DNA of 64,000 nt, taken from Marinobacterium sp. (lineage in GTDB: Bacteria > Pseudomonadota > Gammaproteobacteria > Pseudomonadales > Balneatricaceae). Where the stretch lies: NCBI GenBank assembly GCA_025800125.1, contig JAOXSF010000181.1:1-64000 (forward strand). Direction: 5' to 3'. Made by a program: the position numbers and the translations under genes. Every line of letters begins with the position of its first letter. The stretch's first letter is position 1. Below, in pieces: positions 8,797 through 18,722 of this stretch. The notes under the pieces were generated by a model that saw only the letters and a list, made by a program, of their open reading frames with translations, ran no database searches and had not been told where the DNA came from.

Positions 8797-9408
8797 TCAG
8801 GCAGTTGCTGATACACGCGCTTCCAAAACTTTAATCACAGCGTCCAGATGGCTCGCCTGGGTGAAGCCGGAACGCTGACGAGGTTTAAGATCATGATCCC
8901 CATCTTCCAGCCAGTGCAAGTGTACATCAGTCCCCAGTGAATAGCCGCCAACCTCTGATTGATTTCCCATCGGGTCACGGGTGCCCTGGAAAATGTCTAT
9001 ACGCCCTTTTGGCTGTTGCAGATGTTCTGTACGCAGGGCTTCTGGCTTCCCACGCGGATGAAACGGATACCCTAGCACCCAGGCTTCTTTCGCAACACCT
9101 TCTGCCACCAGCATAGAGGCAATACGCCCCCCCATAGACTTACCTGCCAGCCACAGCGGCAGACCATCATTCGGCTGCTTTGCGACCAGCCCGGAAAAAT
9201 ATTCCAGTAAAACAGGTAAACGATCAGGTGGACGCTTACGCCCTGTCTCCACACGCAACTGCATATACGGAAAATCAAAGCGCTGTACCTCCAAGCCGAG
9301 CCTACCCAGACGCCCTGCCATATCGGCCATAAAAGCTGATTCCATGCCCGCTCCAGCGCCGTGTGCAAATAAAACCCGTCCTCGTTCTGGTTGCCCTGAA
9401 ATAATCAT
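8797..9408 (-). CDS. Small alpha/beta hydrolase (KANL3/Tex30-like family)
   Basis: A 203-residue alpha/beta hydrolase. The oxyanion-side motif LFAHGAGAGMES is near residues 13-25. The nucleophile elbow GKSMGG has Ser at about residue 91. Asp in FQGTRDPMG and His in EDGDHDLKPR complete a plausible triad. This compact form resembles the KANL3/Tex30 hydrolase-like domain; the substrate is unknown. The gene is divergent from ccoN, sharing a 381-bp intergenic region with ANR-type boxes, one of which begins only 16 bp upstream of its ATG. Confidence 0.82.
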   Translation of the reverse strand: MIISGQPERGRVLFAHGAGAGMESAFMADMAGRLGRLGLEVQRFDFPYMQLRVETGRKRPPDRLPVLLEYFSGLVAKQPNDGLPLWLAGKSMGGRIASMLVAEGVAKEAWVLGYPFHPRGKPEALRTEHLQQPKGRIDIFQGTRDPMGNQSEVGGYSLGTDVHLHWLEDGDHDLKPRQRSGFTQASHLDAVIKVLEARVSATA

Positions 9409-9423
9409 CTACCCACCGTTTTT

Positions 9424-9437
9424 GTGACCTGCATCAA
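9424..9437 (+). promoter_or_regulatory. Imperfect ANR/FNR box (distal)
   Basis: GTGAC-CTGC-ATCAA at 9424-9437 fits the FNR family pattern TTGAT-N4-ATCAA with two mismatches in the left half. It repeats the sequence TGACCTGCATCAA found again 39 bp downstream. It lies between the alpha/beta hydrolase gene and ccoN. Confidence 0.45.
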
Positions 9438-9462
9438 ACCTGATTTCAGCAGGTTAAGCAGT

Positions 9463-9476
9463 TTGACCTGCATCAA
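9463..9476 (+). promoter_or_regulatory. ANR/FNR box upstream of ccoN
   Basis: TTGAC-CTGC-ATCAA at 9463-9476 matches the FNR/ANR consensus in nine of ten half-site positions. It lies 314 bp before the ccoN start, in the cbb3 oxidase promoter region where ANR control is well known in pseudomonads. No good -10 element sits at the ideal distance on either strand, so the promoter it serves is unclear. Confidence 0.6.
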
Positions 9477-9708
9477 GGAACACCCCGTTTAACAATTAAA
9501 AAACGACATTATGCCTTAATACCAAAGTAATAGAACGCACCTGCACGATTAAAAAACAACCAGAGCAAGCAAACACAGCAATAAACACACCATCAATAAA
9601 ATCAATAAGTTATGACAAAAACAATAAAAAATCTGGTAGTGATCCAATGTACATTAAATGAGCGTATCCGCAGTGCGACAATTTGACCTGTTGCATTGCG
9701 CAATCACA

Positions 9709-9737
9709 TTGAAAACAAAGGCTGTTTTCAAGATAAT
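9709..9737 (+). promoter_or_regulatory. Sigma-70 promoter of ccoNOQP
   Basis: TTGAAA (9709-9714) and GATAAT (9732-9737) are spaced by 17 bp. The predicted start is near 9744, giving a leader of about 46 nt before ccoN. An ATTGCGCAAT palindrome (9695-9704 region) lies directly upstream. The strength of this element suggests at least part of ccoN expression does not need ANR. Confidence 0.6.
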
Positions 9738-9789
9738 GGCGCCCGAAACTCTACATTTCCGTAACTTAGCTTGTTGATGAGAGCCTGAC

Positions 9790-11220
9790 ATGAGCACAGC
9801 AACTGAACACCCCACCTACAATTATAAAGTGGTGCGCCAGTTCGCCATCATGACAGTGATCTGGGGTATCGTCGGTATGACCGTCGGTGTCCTGATTGCG
9901 TCACAGTTGGTCTGGCCGCAGCTCAATTTTGATATTCCCTGGCTGACCTACGGTCGCCTGCGTCCGCTGCACACTAACGCAGTTATTTTTGCTTTCGGTG
10001 GTAGCGCCCTGTTCGCCACTTCCTATTACGTTGTACAGCGTACCTGTCAGGTGCGTCTGTTCTCTGATGCTCTGGCCTCCTTTACGTTCTGGGGCTGGCA
10101 GGCGGTGATCGTCGCTGCAGCAATCACGCTGCCGCTGGGTCTGACCTCCTCCAAAGAGTACGCAGAGCTGGAATGGCCAATTGACCTGCTGATCGCTGTT
10201 GTGTGGGTAACCTACGCAGTTGTGTTCCTGGGCACCGTCAAGAACCGTAAAACTTCTCACATCTACGTGGGTAACTGGTTCTACATGGCCTTCATCATTA
10301 CCGTTGCTGTTCTGCACATCGTAAACAGCATGGCGATGCCTGTATCCATGTGGAAGTCCTACTCTGTATACGCTGGCGCCGTAGACGCCATGGTACAGTG
10401 GTGGTACGGCCATAACGCGGTAGGTTTCTTCCTGACTGCTGGCTTCCTGGGCATGATGTACTACTTTGTACCGAAGCAGGCTGAGCGTCCAATTTACTCC
10501 TACCGCCTGTCTATCGTGCACTTCTGGGCACTGATTGCGACTTACATGTGGGCCGGTGGTCACCACCTGCATTACACTGCCCTGCCAGACTGGACCCAGT
10601 CTGTAGCGATGGTTATGTCCCTGATCCTGCTGGCACCTTCCTGGGGTGGTATGATCAACGGCATGATGACGCTGTCTGGCGCATGGCACAAACTGCGCAC
10701 AGACCCTGTTCTGCGCTTCCTGGTTGTATCTCTGTCCTTCTACGGTATGTCCACCTTCGAAGGCCCGATGATGTCCATCAAGACTGTAAACGCACTGTCT
10801 CACTACACTGACTGGACTGTTGGCCACGTACACGCTGGCGCACTGGGCTGGGTAGCCATGATCTCCGTTGGTGCGACTTACCACATGATCCCACGTCTGT
10901 GGGGCAAAGCTCAGATGGCTTCTGTTGCTCTGGTTAACACCCACTTCTGGCTGGCGACTATCGGTACAGTACTGTACATCTGTGCGATGTGGGTAAACGG
11001 CATCCTGCAGGGGCTGATGTGGCGTGCAGTAAACGAAGACGGCACTCTGACTTACAGCTTCGTAGAAGCACTGGAAGCATCCCACATGGGTTACTTCGTA
11101 CGTGCGCTGGGTGGTGCATTCTGGGTGACTGGCATGCTGCTGATGGCTTACAACGTATGGCAGACAGTTCGCAAGGACAGCACTGCCCCTGTAGCTGACG
11201 CTACAGCACAGGCTGCTTAA
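9790..11220 (+). CDS. ccoN: cbb3-type cytochrome c oxidase subunit I (CcoN)
   Basis: A 476-residue, twelve-helix catalytic subunit of the high-affinity cbb3 oxidase, which reduces oxygen at the cytoplasmic membrane. Visible heme and CuB ligands are the His of [21 protein letters not shown] after the WWYG motif, the pair in GGHHLHY, and the two histidines in [25 protein letters not shown] is also characteristic. The gene heads ccoNOQP with short gaps. Codon use is strongly biased (CTG, GTA, CGT, TTC), consistent with high expression. It starts at an ATG preceded by a purine-rich GATGAGAG. Confidence 0.98.
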   Translation: MSTATEHPTYNYKVVRQFAIMTVIWGIVGMTVGVLIASQLVWPQLNFDIPWLTYGRLRPLHTNAVIFAFGGSALFATSYYVVQRTCQVRLFSDALASFTFWGWQAVIVAAAITLPLGLTSSKEYAELEWPIDLLIAVVWVTYAVVFLGTVKNRKTSHIYVGNWFYMAFIITVAVLHIVNSMAMPVSMWKSYSVYAGAVDAMVQWWYGHNAVGFFLTAGFLGMMYYFVPKQAERPIYSYRLSIVHFWALIATYMWAGGHHLHYTALPDWTQSVAMVMSLILLAPSWGGMINGMMTLSGAWHKLRTDPVLRFLVVSLSFYGMSTFEGPMMSIKTVNALSHYTDWTVGHVHAGALGWVAMISVGATYHMIPRLWGKAQMASVALVNTHFWLATIGTVLYICAMWVNGILQGLMWRAVNEDGTLTYSFVEALEASHMGYFVRALGGAFWVTGMLLMAYNVWQTVRKDSTAPVADATAQAA

Positions 11221-11239
11221 GAGGTCCGGGAGCAGAACA

Positions 11240-11860
11240 ATGATCAAACATGAAACGATAGAAAAGAATATTGGCCTCATGATCCTGCTGATCATCCTTG
11301 TGATCAGTGGTGGTGGCCTGGCAGAGATCGTGCCTCTGATGTTCCAGAGCTCGACCACAAAGCCAATTGAAGGTCTGCGCACTTACACTGCACTGGAACT
11401 GGAAGGCCGCGACATCTACATCCGTGAAGGCTGTAACGTATGTCACTCTCAGATGATCCGCCCTTTCCGTGCAGAAACTGAGCGCTACGGTCAGTACAAC
11501 ACTGCTAACGAAGGCGTATGGGAACACCCGTTCCTGTGGGGCTCCAAGCGTACTGGCCCTGACCTGGCACGTGTAGGTGGTCGTTACTCTGACGACTGGC
11601 ACCGTGCTCACATGTACAACCCACGTGACGTTGTACCTGAGTCAAAAATGCCATCTTACCCTTGGCTGTTCTCTGACAAGCTGACTGGTAAAGACACTTC
11701 CACCAAGATGGAAGTACTGCGCTCCATGGGCGTTCCATTCAGCGATGAGCAGATTGCCGGTGCTCGTGATGCAGTTGCTGGTAAATACGAGATTGATGCG
11801 CTGGTAGCGTACCTGCAGTCTCTGGGCAAGCTGCACGATAACTACACCAACAAACGGTAA
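11240..11860 (+). CDS. ccoO: cbb3-type cytochrome c oxidase subunit II (CcoO)
   Basis: A 206-residue membrane-anchored monoheme cytochrome c. One N-terminal membrane helix (about 11-30) precedes the heme motif CNVCH at residues 65-69, followed by [15 protein letters not shown], which is highly conserved in CcoO. The axial methionine is probably in the [11 protein letters not shown] segment. It passes electrons between CcoP and the CcoN active site. It lies 19 bp after ccoN and its stop codon abuts the ccoQ start. Confidence 0.97.
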   Translation: MIKHETIEKNIGLMILLIILVISGGGLAEIVPLMFQSSTTKPIEGLRTYTALELEGRDIYIREGCNVCHSQMIRPFRAETERYGQYNTANEGVWEHPFLWGSKRTGPDLARVGGRYSDDWHRAHMYNPRDVVPESKMPSYPWLFSDKLTGKDTSTKMEVLRSMGVPFSDEQIAGARDAVAGKYEIDALVAYLQSLGKLHDNYTNKR

Positions 11861-12055
11861 TTGACCGTGAGTTACGATGTTTATGGCCCGTATATGCCGG
11901 TGATCATGCTGATCACCTTCTTGGCTCTGTTTGCCTGGGTACTGCACCCTAAAAACAAAAAGAGCTACGACGATGCGGCAAATCTGCCGTTCGCAGAAGA
12001 CGAAGGTGATCAGGTCGGCACTGACATGGCCAAGCATGGGAGAAACGAAAAATGA
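11861..12055 (+). CDS. ccoQ: cbb3-type cytochrome oxidase subunit CcoQ
   Basis: A 64-residue single-helix protein (helix about 11-28) followed by the hallmark KNKKSYDDAANLPFAED. CcoQ stabilises the cbb3 complex. The start is uncertain: a TTG directly after the ccoO stop codon (11861) or a GTG at 11867; no ATG is available before the helix. The 3' end overlaps ccoP by four bases (ATGA). Confidence 0.92.
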   Translation: MTVSYDVYGPYMPVIMLITFLALFAWVLHPKNKKSYDDAANLPFAEDEGDQVGTDMAKHGRNEK

Positions 12056-12945
12056 GTGCTTTTTGGAGCGCGTGGATTATTGTCATCACTCTGGCAGTAA
12101 TTCTGGGCTGTGCATGGTTGCTGTTCGCAACTCGTAAGAGCCAGCCACACCAGGAAACAACCGAAGAAACGCTCGGCCACGCATTTGATGGCATCGAGGA
12201 ATATGACAACCCACTGCCAAAGTGGTGGTTCCAGCTGTTCGTTGGCACTGTGATTTTTGGTCTGGTATATCTGGTAGCCTACCCAGGCCTGGGTTCTTTC
12301 CCGGGTGTACTGGGCTGGACATCTACCGGCCAGTGGGAAACTGAAATGCAGCACGCAGAAGAAAACTACGCGCCTGTGTTCGCAAAATATGCAGCACTGA
12401 GTGTAGAAGAACTGCAGAAGGACGAAAATGCTGCGGGCCTGAAAATGGGTCAGCGCATGTTCGCCAACAACTGTTCTGTATGTCACGGCACCAGTGCAAC
12501 GGGTGCTCACGGCTTCCCGAACCTGACCGACAACGACTGGCTGTACGGTGGTGCGCCTGACGCAATCAAGCACACTATTGCTGAAGGTCGTATCGGCGGC
12601 ATGCCACCATGGGGTGCGGTACTGGGTGAAGACGGTGTTCGTGATATGGCTAACTACGTGCTGGCATTGAGCGGCAAAGCGGTTGACTCTGAATCCGTTG
12701 CACGCGCTAAGCCACAGTTCCAGGCTCTGTGTACTGCATGTCACAGCGCTGATGGCACTGGCCTGCAGGCACTGGGTGCACCCAACCTGACTGACGACAT
12801 CTGGTTGTACGGCGGCACTTTCGAGAAAGTTGCCCACACCATCCGTAACGGTCGTAACGGTGTGATGCCAGCTCACAAAGCACTGCTGAGTGATGACAAA
12901 ATCCACCTGATCACAGCCTACGTTTACAGCTTGTCTGACAAGTAA
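12052..12945 (+). CDS. ccoP: cbb3-type cytochrome c oxidase subunit III (CcoP)
   Basis: A 297-residue diheme cytochrome c. Two membrane helices (about 4-26 and 60-80) anchor two cytochrome domains with heme motifs CSVCH at residues 141-145 and CTACH at 227-231. Each domain has a methionine-bearing segment (GGMPPWG and NGVMPAH). CcoP is the electron entry point from soluble cytochrome c. The order ccoNOQP is complete, and a strong terminator follows at 12966-13001. Confidence 0.97.
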   Translation: MSAFWSAWIIVITLAVILGCAWLLFATRKSQPHQETTEETLGHAFDGIEEYDNPLPKWWFQLFVGTVIFGLVYLVAYPGLGSFPGVLGWTSTGQWETEMQHAEENYAPVFAKYAALSVEELQKDENAAGLKMGQRMFANNCSVCHGTSATGAHGFPNLTDNDWLYGGAPDAIKHTIAEGRIGGMPPWGAVLGEDGVRDMANYVLALSGKAVDSESVARAKPQFQALCTACHSADGTGLQALGAPNLTDDIWLYGGTFEKVAHTIRNGRNGVMPAHKALLSDDKIHLITAYVYSLSDK

Positions 12946-12965
12946 TAGCTGTTAAACACCACATT

Positions 12966-13001
12966 AAAGGCGATATGATGCAAGTCATATCGCCTTTTTT
13001 T
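12966..13001 (+). terminator. Rho-independent terminator of ccoNOQP
   Basis: AAAGGCGATATGA (12966-12978) pairs with TCATATCGCCTTT around a six-base loop, followed by a run of seven T. It closes the oxidase operon and separates it from ccoG. Confidence 0.93.
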
Positions 13002-13160
13002 GTGCAGAACTATTATAATATGCGCGCTTGCTAATAGATCAGCTTCATCGGTCTATATAGCTTTATGTGATAAGAAGCCTCCGGACAGGCCCGTACAGCT
13101 CGACACGGCCCGCCCCCAGCCTTCATCAGATCCTTCAATCCTTGAGTAGTGAGCAGCGGT

Positions 13161-14576
13161 ATGAATCAGATACCTGTTCAGGATGTCACCCCCGACAAGA
13201 ACAAAACAGGCAACAAAGACCTGTATGCCGATCGGAAGCACATCTATGTAAAAGACGCACGCGGCCTGTTCAAAAAGCTGCGTACCATCTCCAGTGCAAT
13301 CATGCTGGTGATGTTCTACACCTTCTCCTGGCTACAGTGGGATGGTCGTCAGGCAGTATTGTTTGACCTTCCTAACCGCCAGTTCCATGTATTTGGTTTC
13401 ACCTTCTGGCCTCAGGACTTCATGCTGCTGTCCTGGCTGTTGATTATTCTGGCCTTTACACTGTTTTTTGTTACCGTATTTGCTGGCCGCTTATGGTGTG
13501 GTTACTCCTGCCCACAGTTCGTCTGGACCTGGCTGTTTATCTACGCTGAAAAGTGGACAGAGGGTGATCGTAATAAACGCATCCGCCTGGATAAAGCGCC
13601 ATGGAACAAAGAAAAAATCCTGCGAAAAACAGCTAAACATGCACTGTGGCTGACGATTGCAACAACTTCAGCAATTGCCTTTGTTGGTTACTTCTCCCCT
13701 ATCCGGGAACTGATACCCGACATTCTGAGCTGGGAACTGGGCCCATGGGAAACCTGGTGGCTGGGCTTCCTGAGTGTTGCAACTTATGCAAATGCAGGCT
13801 GGTTACGTGAGCAGGTGTGTATCTACATGTGCCCATACGCTCGCTTCCAGAGCGTAATGTTCGACCAGGATACACTGATCATCTCCTATGACGCTGCCCG
13901 TGGCGAGAACCGTGGCAAGCGCAAGAAGAGCGCTGACTATAAAGCGATGGGGCTGGGCGACTGTATCGACTGCAAAAACTGTGTTCATGTCTGCCCAGTA
14001 GGCATCGATATCCGTGATGGCTTGCAGTATGAATGTGTTGCCTGTGGCGCCTGTATTGATGCCTGTGATGATATAATGGAACGTACTGGCTATCCGAAAG
14101 GACTGATCCGTTACACCACCGAGCATCAGCTTAATGGCAATAAAACTCACATCATGCGTCCACGCCTGATCGGTTACTTCGCCGCGCTGATTATCATGAG
14201 CATCGCTTTCGGTTACACCATTCTCAGCCGTGTACCACTGGAGCTGGATATTATCCGCGACCGTGGCCAGCTGTTTGTTGAAACACCCAACGGCCTGATC
14301 GAAAACAGCTACATGCTGAAGATTGCTAATAAAAGTCAGAAAGACCAGACTTACCAGCTGTCTATTGATGGTCTGGAAGGTTTGAAACTGATCGGCAACC
14401 CGGTGATCAACGTAGAAACAGGAGCACTGGAGGACTACCCAATTCGCCTGCAGATCGACCCGCGTTATCTTGACAAGGCGAATTACACCATCCATTTCAC
14501 GCTTGTATCGAAAAATGACGAGAACATTACAATTGTGCAGGAAAACCGTTTTATCGGCCCTGCGCCTCGTCGCTAG
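13161..14576 (+). CDS. ccoG: Cytochrome c oxidase accessory protein CcoG (FixG/RdxA)
   Basis: A 471-residue membrane ferredoxin needed for cbb3 assembly, reported to reduce copper during CuB insertion. Several membrane helices occupy residues 50-220. The motif WCGYSCPQ precedes them in part, and two [4Fe-4S] clusters follow: CIDCKNCVHVCP from about residue 268 and CVACGACIDAC near 298. After another helix the C-terminal third forms the periplasmic immunoglobulin-like domain. The ATG at 13161 is preferred; a GTG at 13149 would add four residues. Confidence 0.94.
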   Translation: MNQIPVQDVTPDKNKTGNKDLYADRKHIYVKDARGLFKKLRTISSAIMLVMFYTFSWLQWDGRQAVLFDLPNRQFHVFGFTFWPQDFMLLSWLLIILAFTLFFVTVFAGRLWCGYSCPQFVWTWLFIYAEKWTEGDRNKRIRLDKAPWNKEKILRKTAKHALWLTIATTSAIAFVGYFSPIRELIPDILSWELGPWETWWLGFLSVATYANAGWLREQVCIYMCPYARFQSVMFDQDTLIISYDAARGENRGKRKKSADYKAMGLGDCIDCKNCVHVCPVGIDIRDGLQYECVACGACIDACDDIMERTGYPKGLIRYTTEHQLNGNKTHIMRPRLIGYFAALIIMSIAFGYTILSRVPLELDIIRDRGQLFVETPNGLIENSYMLKIANKSQKDQTYQLSIDGLEGLKLIGNPVINVETGALEDYPIRLQIDPRYLDKANYTIHFTLVSKNDENITIVQENRFIGPAPRR

Positions 14577-14600
14577 TCGCACCTGAAGTGTGAAAACGAT

Positions 14601-14637
14601 AAAATAGCTGCTCGCTCCGGCAAGCAGCTATTTTTTT
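14601..14637 (+). terminator. Rho-independent terminator after ccoG
   Basis: AAATAGCTGCT (14602-14612) pairs with AGCAGCTATTT (14623-14633) around a ten-base loop and runs into seven T (14631-14637). It lies between ccoG and ccoH, so ccoH onward may need its own promoter or depend on read-through. Confidence 0.9.
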
Positions 14638-14740
14638 GCTTTCAGTATTTAACGGACGGACCGCCCCGAGCAGTTCCGCCATGGCGTGGCGCACACAAAA
14701 GCCTCTGGCCCTGTCTGCCACCCTTGATAAAGGCGTCATC

Positions 14741-15271
14741 ATGAGCAAACACACCAACGAAGCAATCGCCCCCTGGTATCGTCAACCCTGGTTGTGGTTT
14801 ATCCTCACCCCTCTGATCGCAGTATTCATATATGGCACCGCCTATCTGATACTGTCGATTGTCACCCATGACGGTATCGTCAAAGAAGATCACTATAAGA
14901 TTGCCCGTGGCTACCATAGAGATTCAAGCAAGCTGGAAGCTGCTCAAAAACTGGGCCTGTCTGGTGAACTGACTGTTGATAACCTGACCGGTGACCTGGT
15001 ACTGAAACTCAGCAGCTCATCCGACAAAAGCTGGGACTCTCTGACGCTCGAACTGGTTCATCCAACACACCAGCAATACGACCAGAACATCACTCTGAAA
15101 CCACTGGCAAGCAGCCGCATCTACCGTGGTAACCTGCCTGCACCAATCAAAGGTAAGCGTTACATCACTCTATCTAGCGGTAATGCCGAAGATATCTGGC
15201 AGCTGCGCGCAGAGATCAGCCCACCGTATGAGCAGGCGAAGTTTATCCTGGATGCCGGAGAGAAGAAGTAA
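14741..15271 (+). CDS. ccoH: FixH/CcoH family cbb3 assembly protein
   Basis: A 176-residue protein with one N-terminal membrane helix (about 17-39, LWFILTPLIAVFIYGTAYLI) and a periplasmic domain containing KEDHYKIARGY and later TLELVHPTH and YRGNLPAP, as in the FixH/CcoH family (PF05751). CcoH stabilises the assembling cbb3 oxidase. The ATG at 14741 is chosen because the conserved sequence begins there; the open frame extends upstream through the terminator hairpin to 14636 without support. ccoI follows after 6 bp. Confidence 0.9.
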   Translation: MSKHTNEAIAPWYRQPWLWFILTPLIAVFIYGTAYLILSIVTHDGIVKEDHYKIARGYHRDSSKLEAAQKLGLSGELTVDNLTGDLVLKLSSSSDKSWDSLTLELVHPTHQQYDQNITLKPLASSRIYRGNLPAPIKGKRYITLSSGNAEDIWQLRAEISPPYEQAKFILDAGEKK

Positions 15272-15277
15272 ATCACC

Positions 15278-17776
15278 ATGCCATCCCAGACACAGGCAAA
15301 CCATGATGAAGGCTGCTACCACTGCGGCCTTCCTATACCTCCGGGCAGTGACTTCAGTGCCGAAATCGACGGTAAAACTCGTCAGATGTGCTGTCCAGGC
15401 TGTCAAGCTGTTGCGCAGACGATTGTCAGCAGTGGTCTTGATACCTATTATCGCCATCGAACGGCAACCGCTGCATCACCTGAGTTAAACGGTCGTCAGC
15501 TCCCTGCAGAACTGTCCCGCGAACTGGCACTCTATGACCAGCCCTCAGTGCAGAAGAGCTTTGTTACCCGACACGAAGGCTTACTGGAAGCCAGCCTGGT
15601 TGTTGAAGGTATTACCTGTGCCGCCTGTGTCTGGCTACTTGAACACCACCTGACAGATGTCGACGGCGTAGCAAAAGCCAGTGTTAATCTGACCAATCAC
15701 CGCGCTCGAATACAATGGAATCCGGCACAGATCAACCTCAGCCAGATCCTGACTGAAATATACCGTATCGGCTATCAGGCCCACCCTTGGCACCCGAATA
15801 AAGAAGAACAACTACTGGCCGCTGAGCATAAACGCGCCATTCGCCGCCTGGGGGTTGCAGGCCTCGGTATGATGCAGGTCATGATGATGGCTGTGGCACT
15901 TTACGCTGGCGCTTTGCAGGGGATCGAGTCCACTTATCAATCCTTCATCCGCTGGACCAGCTTACTGATTGCCACACCGGTGGTGATCTATGCGGCCCGA
16001 CCTTTTTTCGATGCAGCATTGCGCGACCTGCGTACACGTAAGCTCAGCATGGATGTTCCCGTTTCCATCGCCATAGGCGGTGCATATCTGGCCAGCATCT
16101 GGGCTACTGTAACCAACACTGGCGAGATTTATTTTGACTCGGTGACCATGTTCACATTTTTTCTGCTGATTGGCCGCTTCCTGGAGATGAAAGCTCGTCA
16201 CCGCACTGGACGAGCAGGCAACGCCATGCTTAACCTGCTTCCTACCAGCGCCTTGCGTCTGGTCGACGGCGAAGAACAACTAGTACCCGCCAATGAGCTG
16301 AATGCAGGTGATCTGGTACGGGTGCGCCCAGGCCAGACAATTCCAGCAGACGGCATCATTGAAGAAGGCCACAGTTCAGTAGATGAGTCAGCACTGACCG
16401 GCGAATACCTGCCTGTACGCAAAACAGAAAATGACTCTGTTGTTGGTGGCACTATCAACGTTGAAAACCCGTTGCTGGTACGCATCAGCGAAGTCGGTGC
16501 AGACTCTCGGCTCTCTGCTATTGTACGTTTGCTGGATCGTGCCGCAGAAGAAAAGCCTCAAGTCGCACGTATTGCAGACAAGGTGTCCAGCTATTTTGTT
16601 GCTGCGGTACTGTTGACGGCAACCGTTGTGGGTGGAAGCTGGTACCTGTTGGAGCCTGCAAACGCCCTGTGGATCACCCTGTCTGTCCTGGTGGTTACCT
16701 GCCCTTGCGCTTTGTCACTGGCTACACCAACTGCATTGACCGCCGCCACAGGCACCCTGCGCCAGAATGGCTTCCTGATCACTCGAGGCCACGTACTGGA
16801 AAGCCTGTCCCGTGCCAGTCATATTATTTTTGACAAAACAGGTACTTTGACAGAAGGCAATCTGAGTCTACAAGCAACACACCCACTGGCAGAACTGGAT
16901 GAACAACACTGCCAACAATTGGCAGCCGCTCTTGAAGCCTATTCCGAGCACCCCATTGCGCGGGCGTTTCATCCGTTTATTGCCGATCAGCACGCCAGTG
17001 ATATAGAAACTACTGTAGGCCAGGGTATTGAAGGGCTTATCAATGGCCAGCGCTACCGTATTGGTAAACCGGACTATGCCCGCGCTTTGTCTGATACCGC
17101 AGACATTCAGCCCCCCATAGCTGAAGGCCACTGGTTACTTCTGTGCAATGAAAGTCAGCCGTTGGCATGGTTCCGCATTAATGATCAGATTCGTCGAGAA
17201 GCAAAAGAAACCATTGATCAGCTGCATGCTCTGGGCCTGAAGTGCGAAATGCTGACCGGTGACAGCTCTCATGCAGTAAAAGAAACAGCAGACCTGCTAG
17301 GTATTGATACAGTTACCAGTGGTGTATCACCCGAACAGAAACTGGCGCATGTCAAAGCACTGCAGGAAAACGGCGCTCAGGTGATCATGGTAGGCGACGG
17401 TATTAATGACATTCCGGTGCTTGCAGGGGCAGAAACGTCCATTGCGATGGGCAATGCTTCCGATCTTGCACGCACAAATGCCGACTCTGTGCTGATCAGC
17501 AGTGACCTGCGACGACTGGTCGACGCCATTTCACTGGCACGTTATAGCCGCAAAATTATTCGTCAGAACCTGAGTTGGGCTCTGATCTACAACCTGATGG
17601 CACTGCCTCTGGCTGCACTGGGCTTTGTTGCACCTTATATGGCGGCAATTGGCATGTCTGCCAGCTCTCTGGTGGTAGTCGGTAACGCGCTGCGTCTTTC
17701 CCGGTTACGCCGTCGTAAAGTGCAGAAGAGTCATGCTGCCACGCCAACACCACACGCATCAACACAAGAGGTTTAG
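15278..17776 (+). CDS. ccoI: Copper-transporting P1B-type ATPase CcoI
   Basis: An 832-residue P-type ATPase that exports copper for cbb3 oxidase maturation. The N-terminus has a Cys-rich metal-binding segment (CYHCGLP, then MCCPGCQAV), followed by a heavy-metal-associated domain with GITCAACVW. Membrane motif CPC is at residues 475-477, the phosphorylated aspartate of DKTGT is at 519, the N-domain contains [10 protein letters not shown], and [10 protein letters not shown] marks the hinge. The N-terminal CxxC domain plus location between ccoH and ccoS identifies CcoI rather than detoxifying CopA. Confidence 0.95.
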   Translation: MPSQTQANHDEGCYHCGLPIPPGSDFSAEIDGKTRQMCCPGCQAVAQTIVSSGLDTYYRHRTATAASPELNGRQLPAELSRELALYDQPSVQKSFVTRHEGLLEASLVVEGITCAACVWLLEHHLTDVDGVAKASVNLTNHRARIQWNPAQINLSQILTEIYRIGYQAHPWHPNKEEQLLAAEHKRAIRRLGVAGLGMMQVMMMAVALYAGALQGIESTYQSFIRWTSLLIATPVVIYAARPFFDAALRDLRTRKLSMDVPVSIAIGGAYLASIWATVTNTGEIYFDSVTMFTFFLLIGRFLEMKARHRTGRAGNAMLNLLPTSALRLVDGEEQLVPANELNAGDLVRVRPGQTIPADGIIEEGHSSVDESALTGEYLPVRKTENDSVVGGTINVENPLLVRISEVGADSRLSAIVRLLDRAAEEKPQVARIADKVSSYFVAAVLLTATVVGGSWYLLEPANALWITLSVLVVTCPCALSLATPTALTAATGTLRQNGFLITRGHVLESLSRASHIIFDKTGTLTEGNLSLQATHPLAELDEQHCQQLAAALEAYSEHPIARAFHPFIADQHASDIETTVGQGIEGLINGQRYRIGKPDYARALSDTADIQPPIAEGHWLLLCNESQPLAWFRINDQIRREAKETIDQLHALGLKCEMLTGDSSHAVKETADLLGIDTVTSGVSPEQKLAHVKALQENGAQVIMVGDGINDIPVLAGAETSIAMGNASDLARTNADSVLISSDLRRLVDAISLARYSRKIIRQNLSWALIYNLMALPLAALGFVAPYMAAIGMSASSLVVVGNALRLSRLRRRKVQKSHAATPTPHASTQEV

Positions 17777-17785
17777 GAATACGCC

Positions 17786-17968
17786 ATGGATATTATCTAC
17801 CTGCTGATTCCAATCGCCATCATCCTGGTCTCTTTTGCGACCTGGGCGTTTTTCTGGAGTGTAAACAGCGGCCAGTTTGATGACCTGGAAAGCCCTGCCC
17901 ATAGCATTCTTTACGATGATGATGAGCAACTGATCCCGGATGATGCCCGCCAGTCGGATAAAAAATGA
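17786..17968 (+). CDS. ccoS: cbb3-type oxidase assembly protein CcoS
   Basis: A 60-residue single-helix protein (helix about 3-25) with the CcoS signature WSVNSGQFDDLESPAHSIL followed by an acidic tail. CcoS is required for cofactor insertion into cbb3 oxidase. It lies 9 bp after ccoI and overlaps the next gene by four bases (ATGA), so the set is translationally coupled. Confidence 0.95.
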   Translation: MDIIYLLIPIAIILVSFATWAFFWSVNSGQFDDLESPAHSILYDDDEQLIPDDARQSDKK

Positions 17969-18630
17969 ACCTGGAAACACTTTCCCTTACCACCGCTTTG
18001 TTGCTGGGCCTGCTCGGCGGCAGTCATTGCATTGGTATGTGCGGTGGCATTGCCGCAACCATTGGCATGGGTAGCCAGGGCCAGCAACGCCCATTAATCC
18101 TGCTGGGTTATAACCTGGGACGAGTTTGTAGCTACGCCGTTGCAGGCGCCCTGGTGGGAAGCCTGAGCTGGCTGTTAAGAGACCAGCCCATTATGCTGGC
18201 GCTACGTACACTGGCAGGCCTGATGCTGATTGCGATGGGCCTCTACGTTGCCCAATGGTGGCAAGGCGTGACAAAGCTGGAAAGGGGAGGCCAGCTGCTC
18301 TGGCGTCACATCCAGCCCCTGGCCGGGCGCTTTCTACCTGCCCGTAACCTGCTACAGGCATTTATACTGGGCGGTCTCTGGGGCTGGCTGCCCTGTGGAC
18401 TGGTATACAGCACACTCATCTGGACATCAGCTGCGGGAGACTGGCAACAGAGCGCAAGCCTGATGGCTGCTTTCGGGCTCGGTACACTGCCCACCCTGCT
18501 ACTGACCGGATTGCTGGCACAGCAATTCAAAGCGATGCTGCAACACCGTATGACTAAAAGCCTGTTTGGCAGCCTCATTATTCTTTTTGGCCTCTTTACC
18601 CTGCCCTGGACCGGTCTTATCTCTGCTTGA
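17965..18630 (+). CDS. UreH/TauE-SafE-like membrane protein of the cbb3 cluster
   Basis: A 221-residue polytopic membrane protein with about six helices. The N-terminal motif LLGGSHCIGMCGG is typical of the UreH-like group of the sulfite exporter TauE/SafE superfamily, many of which sit directly after ccoS. The cysteines suggest a role in metal or thiol handling, possibly copper or heme delivery for the oxidase, but this is inference from neighbours. It overlaps ccoS at the start. Confidence 0.88.
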   Translation: MNLETLSLTTALLLGLLGGSHCIGMCGGIAATIGMGSQGQQRPLILLGYNLGRVCSYAVAGALVGSLSWLLRDQPIMLALRTLAGLMLIAMGLYVAQWWQGVTKLERGGQLLWRHIQPLAGRFLPARNLLQAFILGGLWGWLPCGLVYSTLIWTSAAGDWQQSASLMAAFGLGTLPTLLLTGLLAQQFKAMLQHRMTKSLFGSLIILFGLFTLPWTGLISA

Positions 18631-18722
18631 CCAGCATCAAGGCCGACCGATTGCCCTGTCCCTACACTGGCCGGGCGTTTAAATCCGAGCAATTCAGCAA
18701 CAGTCGTGTGGACACTATTGAT

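Noticed and set aside
9691..9711. TTGCATTGCGCAA palindrome near the ccoN promoter as a third ANR site
   Set aside because: Half-sites do not match TTGAT/ATCAA and the spacing is wrong, although its position near -41 is suggestive.
9901..11382. A 493-codon open frame on the reverse strand across ccoN and ccoO
   Set aside because: It is antisense to strongly conserved, codon-biased oxidase genes. The product has no recognisable domain and is an effect of the skewed codon use of ccoN.
12010..12906. A 298-codon reverse-strand frame across ccoP
   Set aside because: Same reason: shadow of ccoP, whose two heme motifs and operon position are certain.
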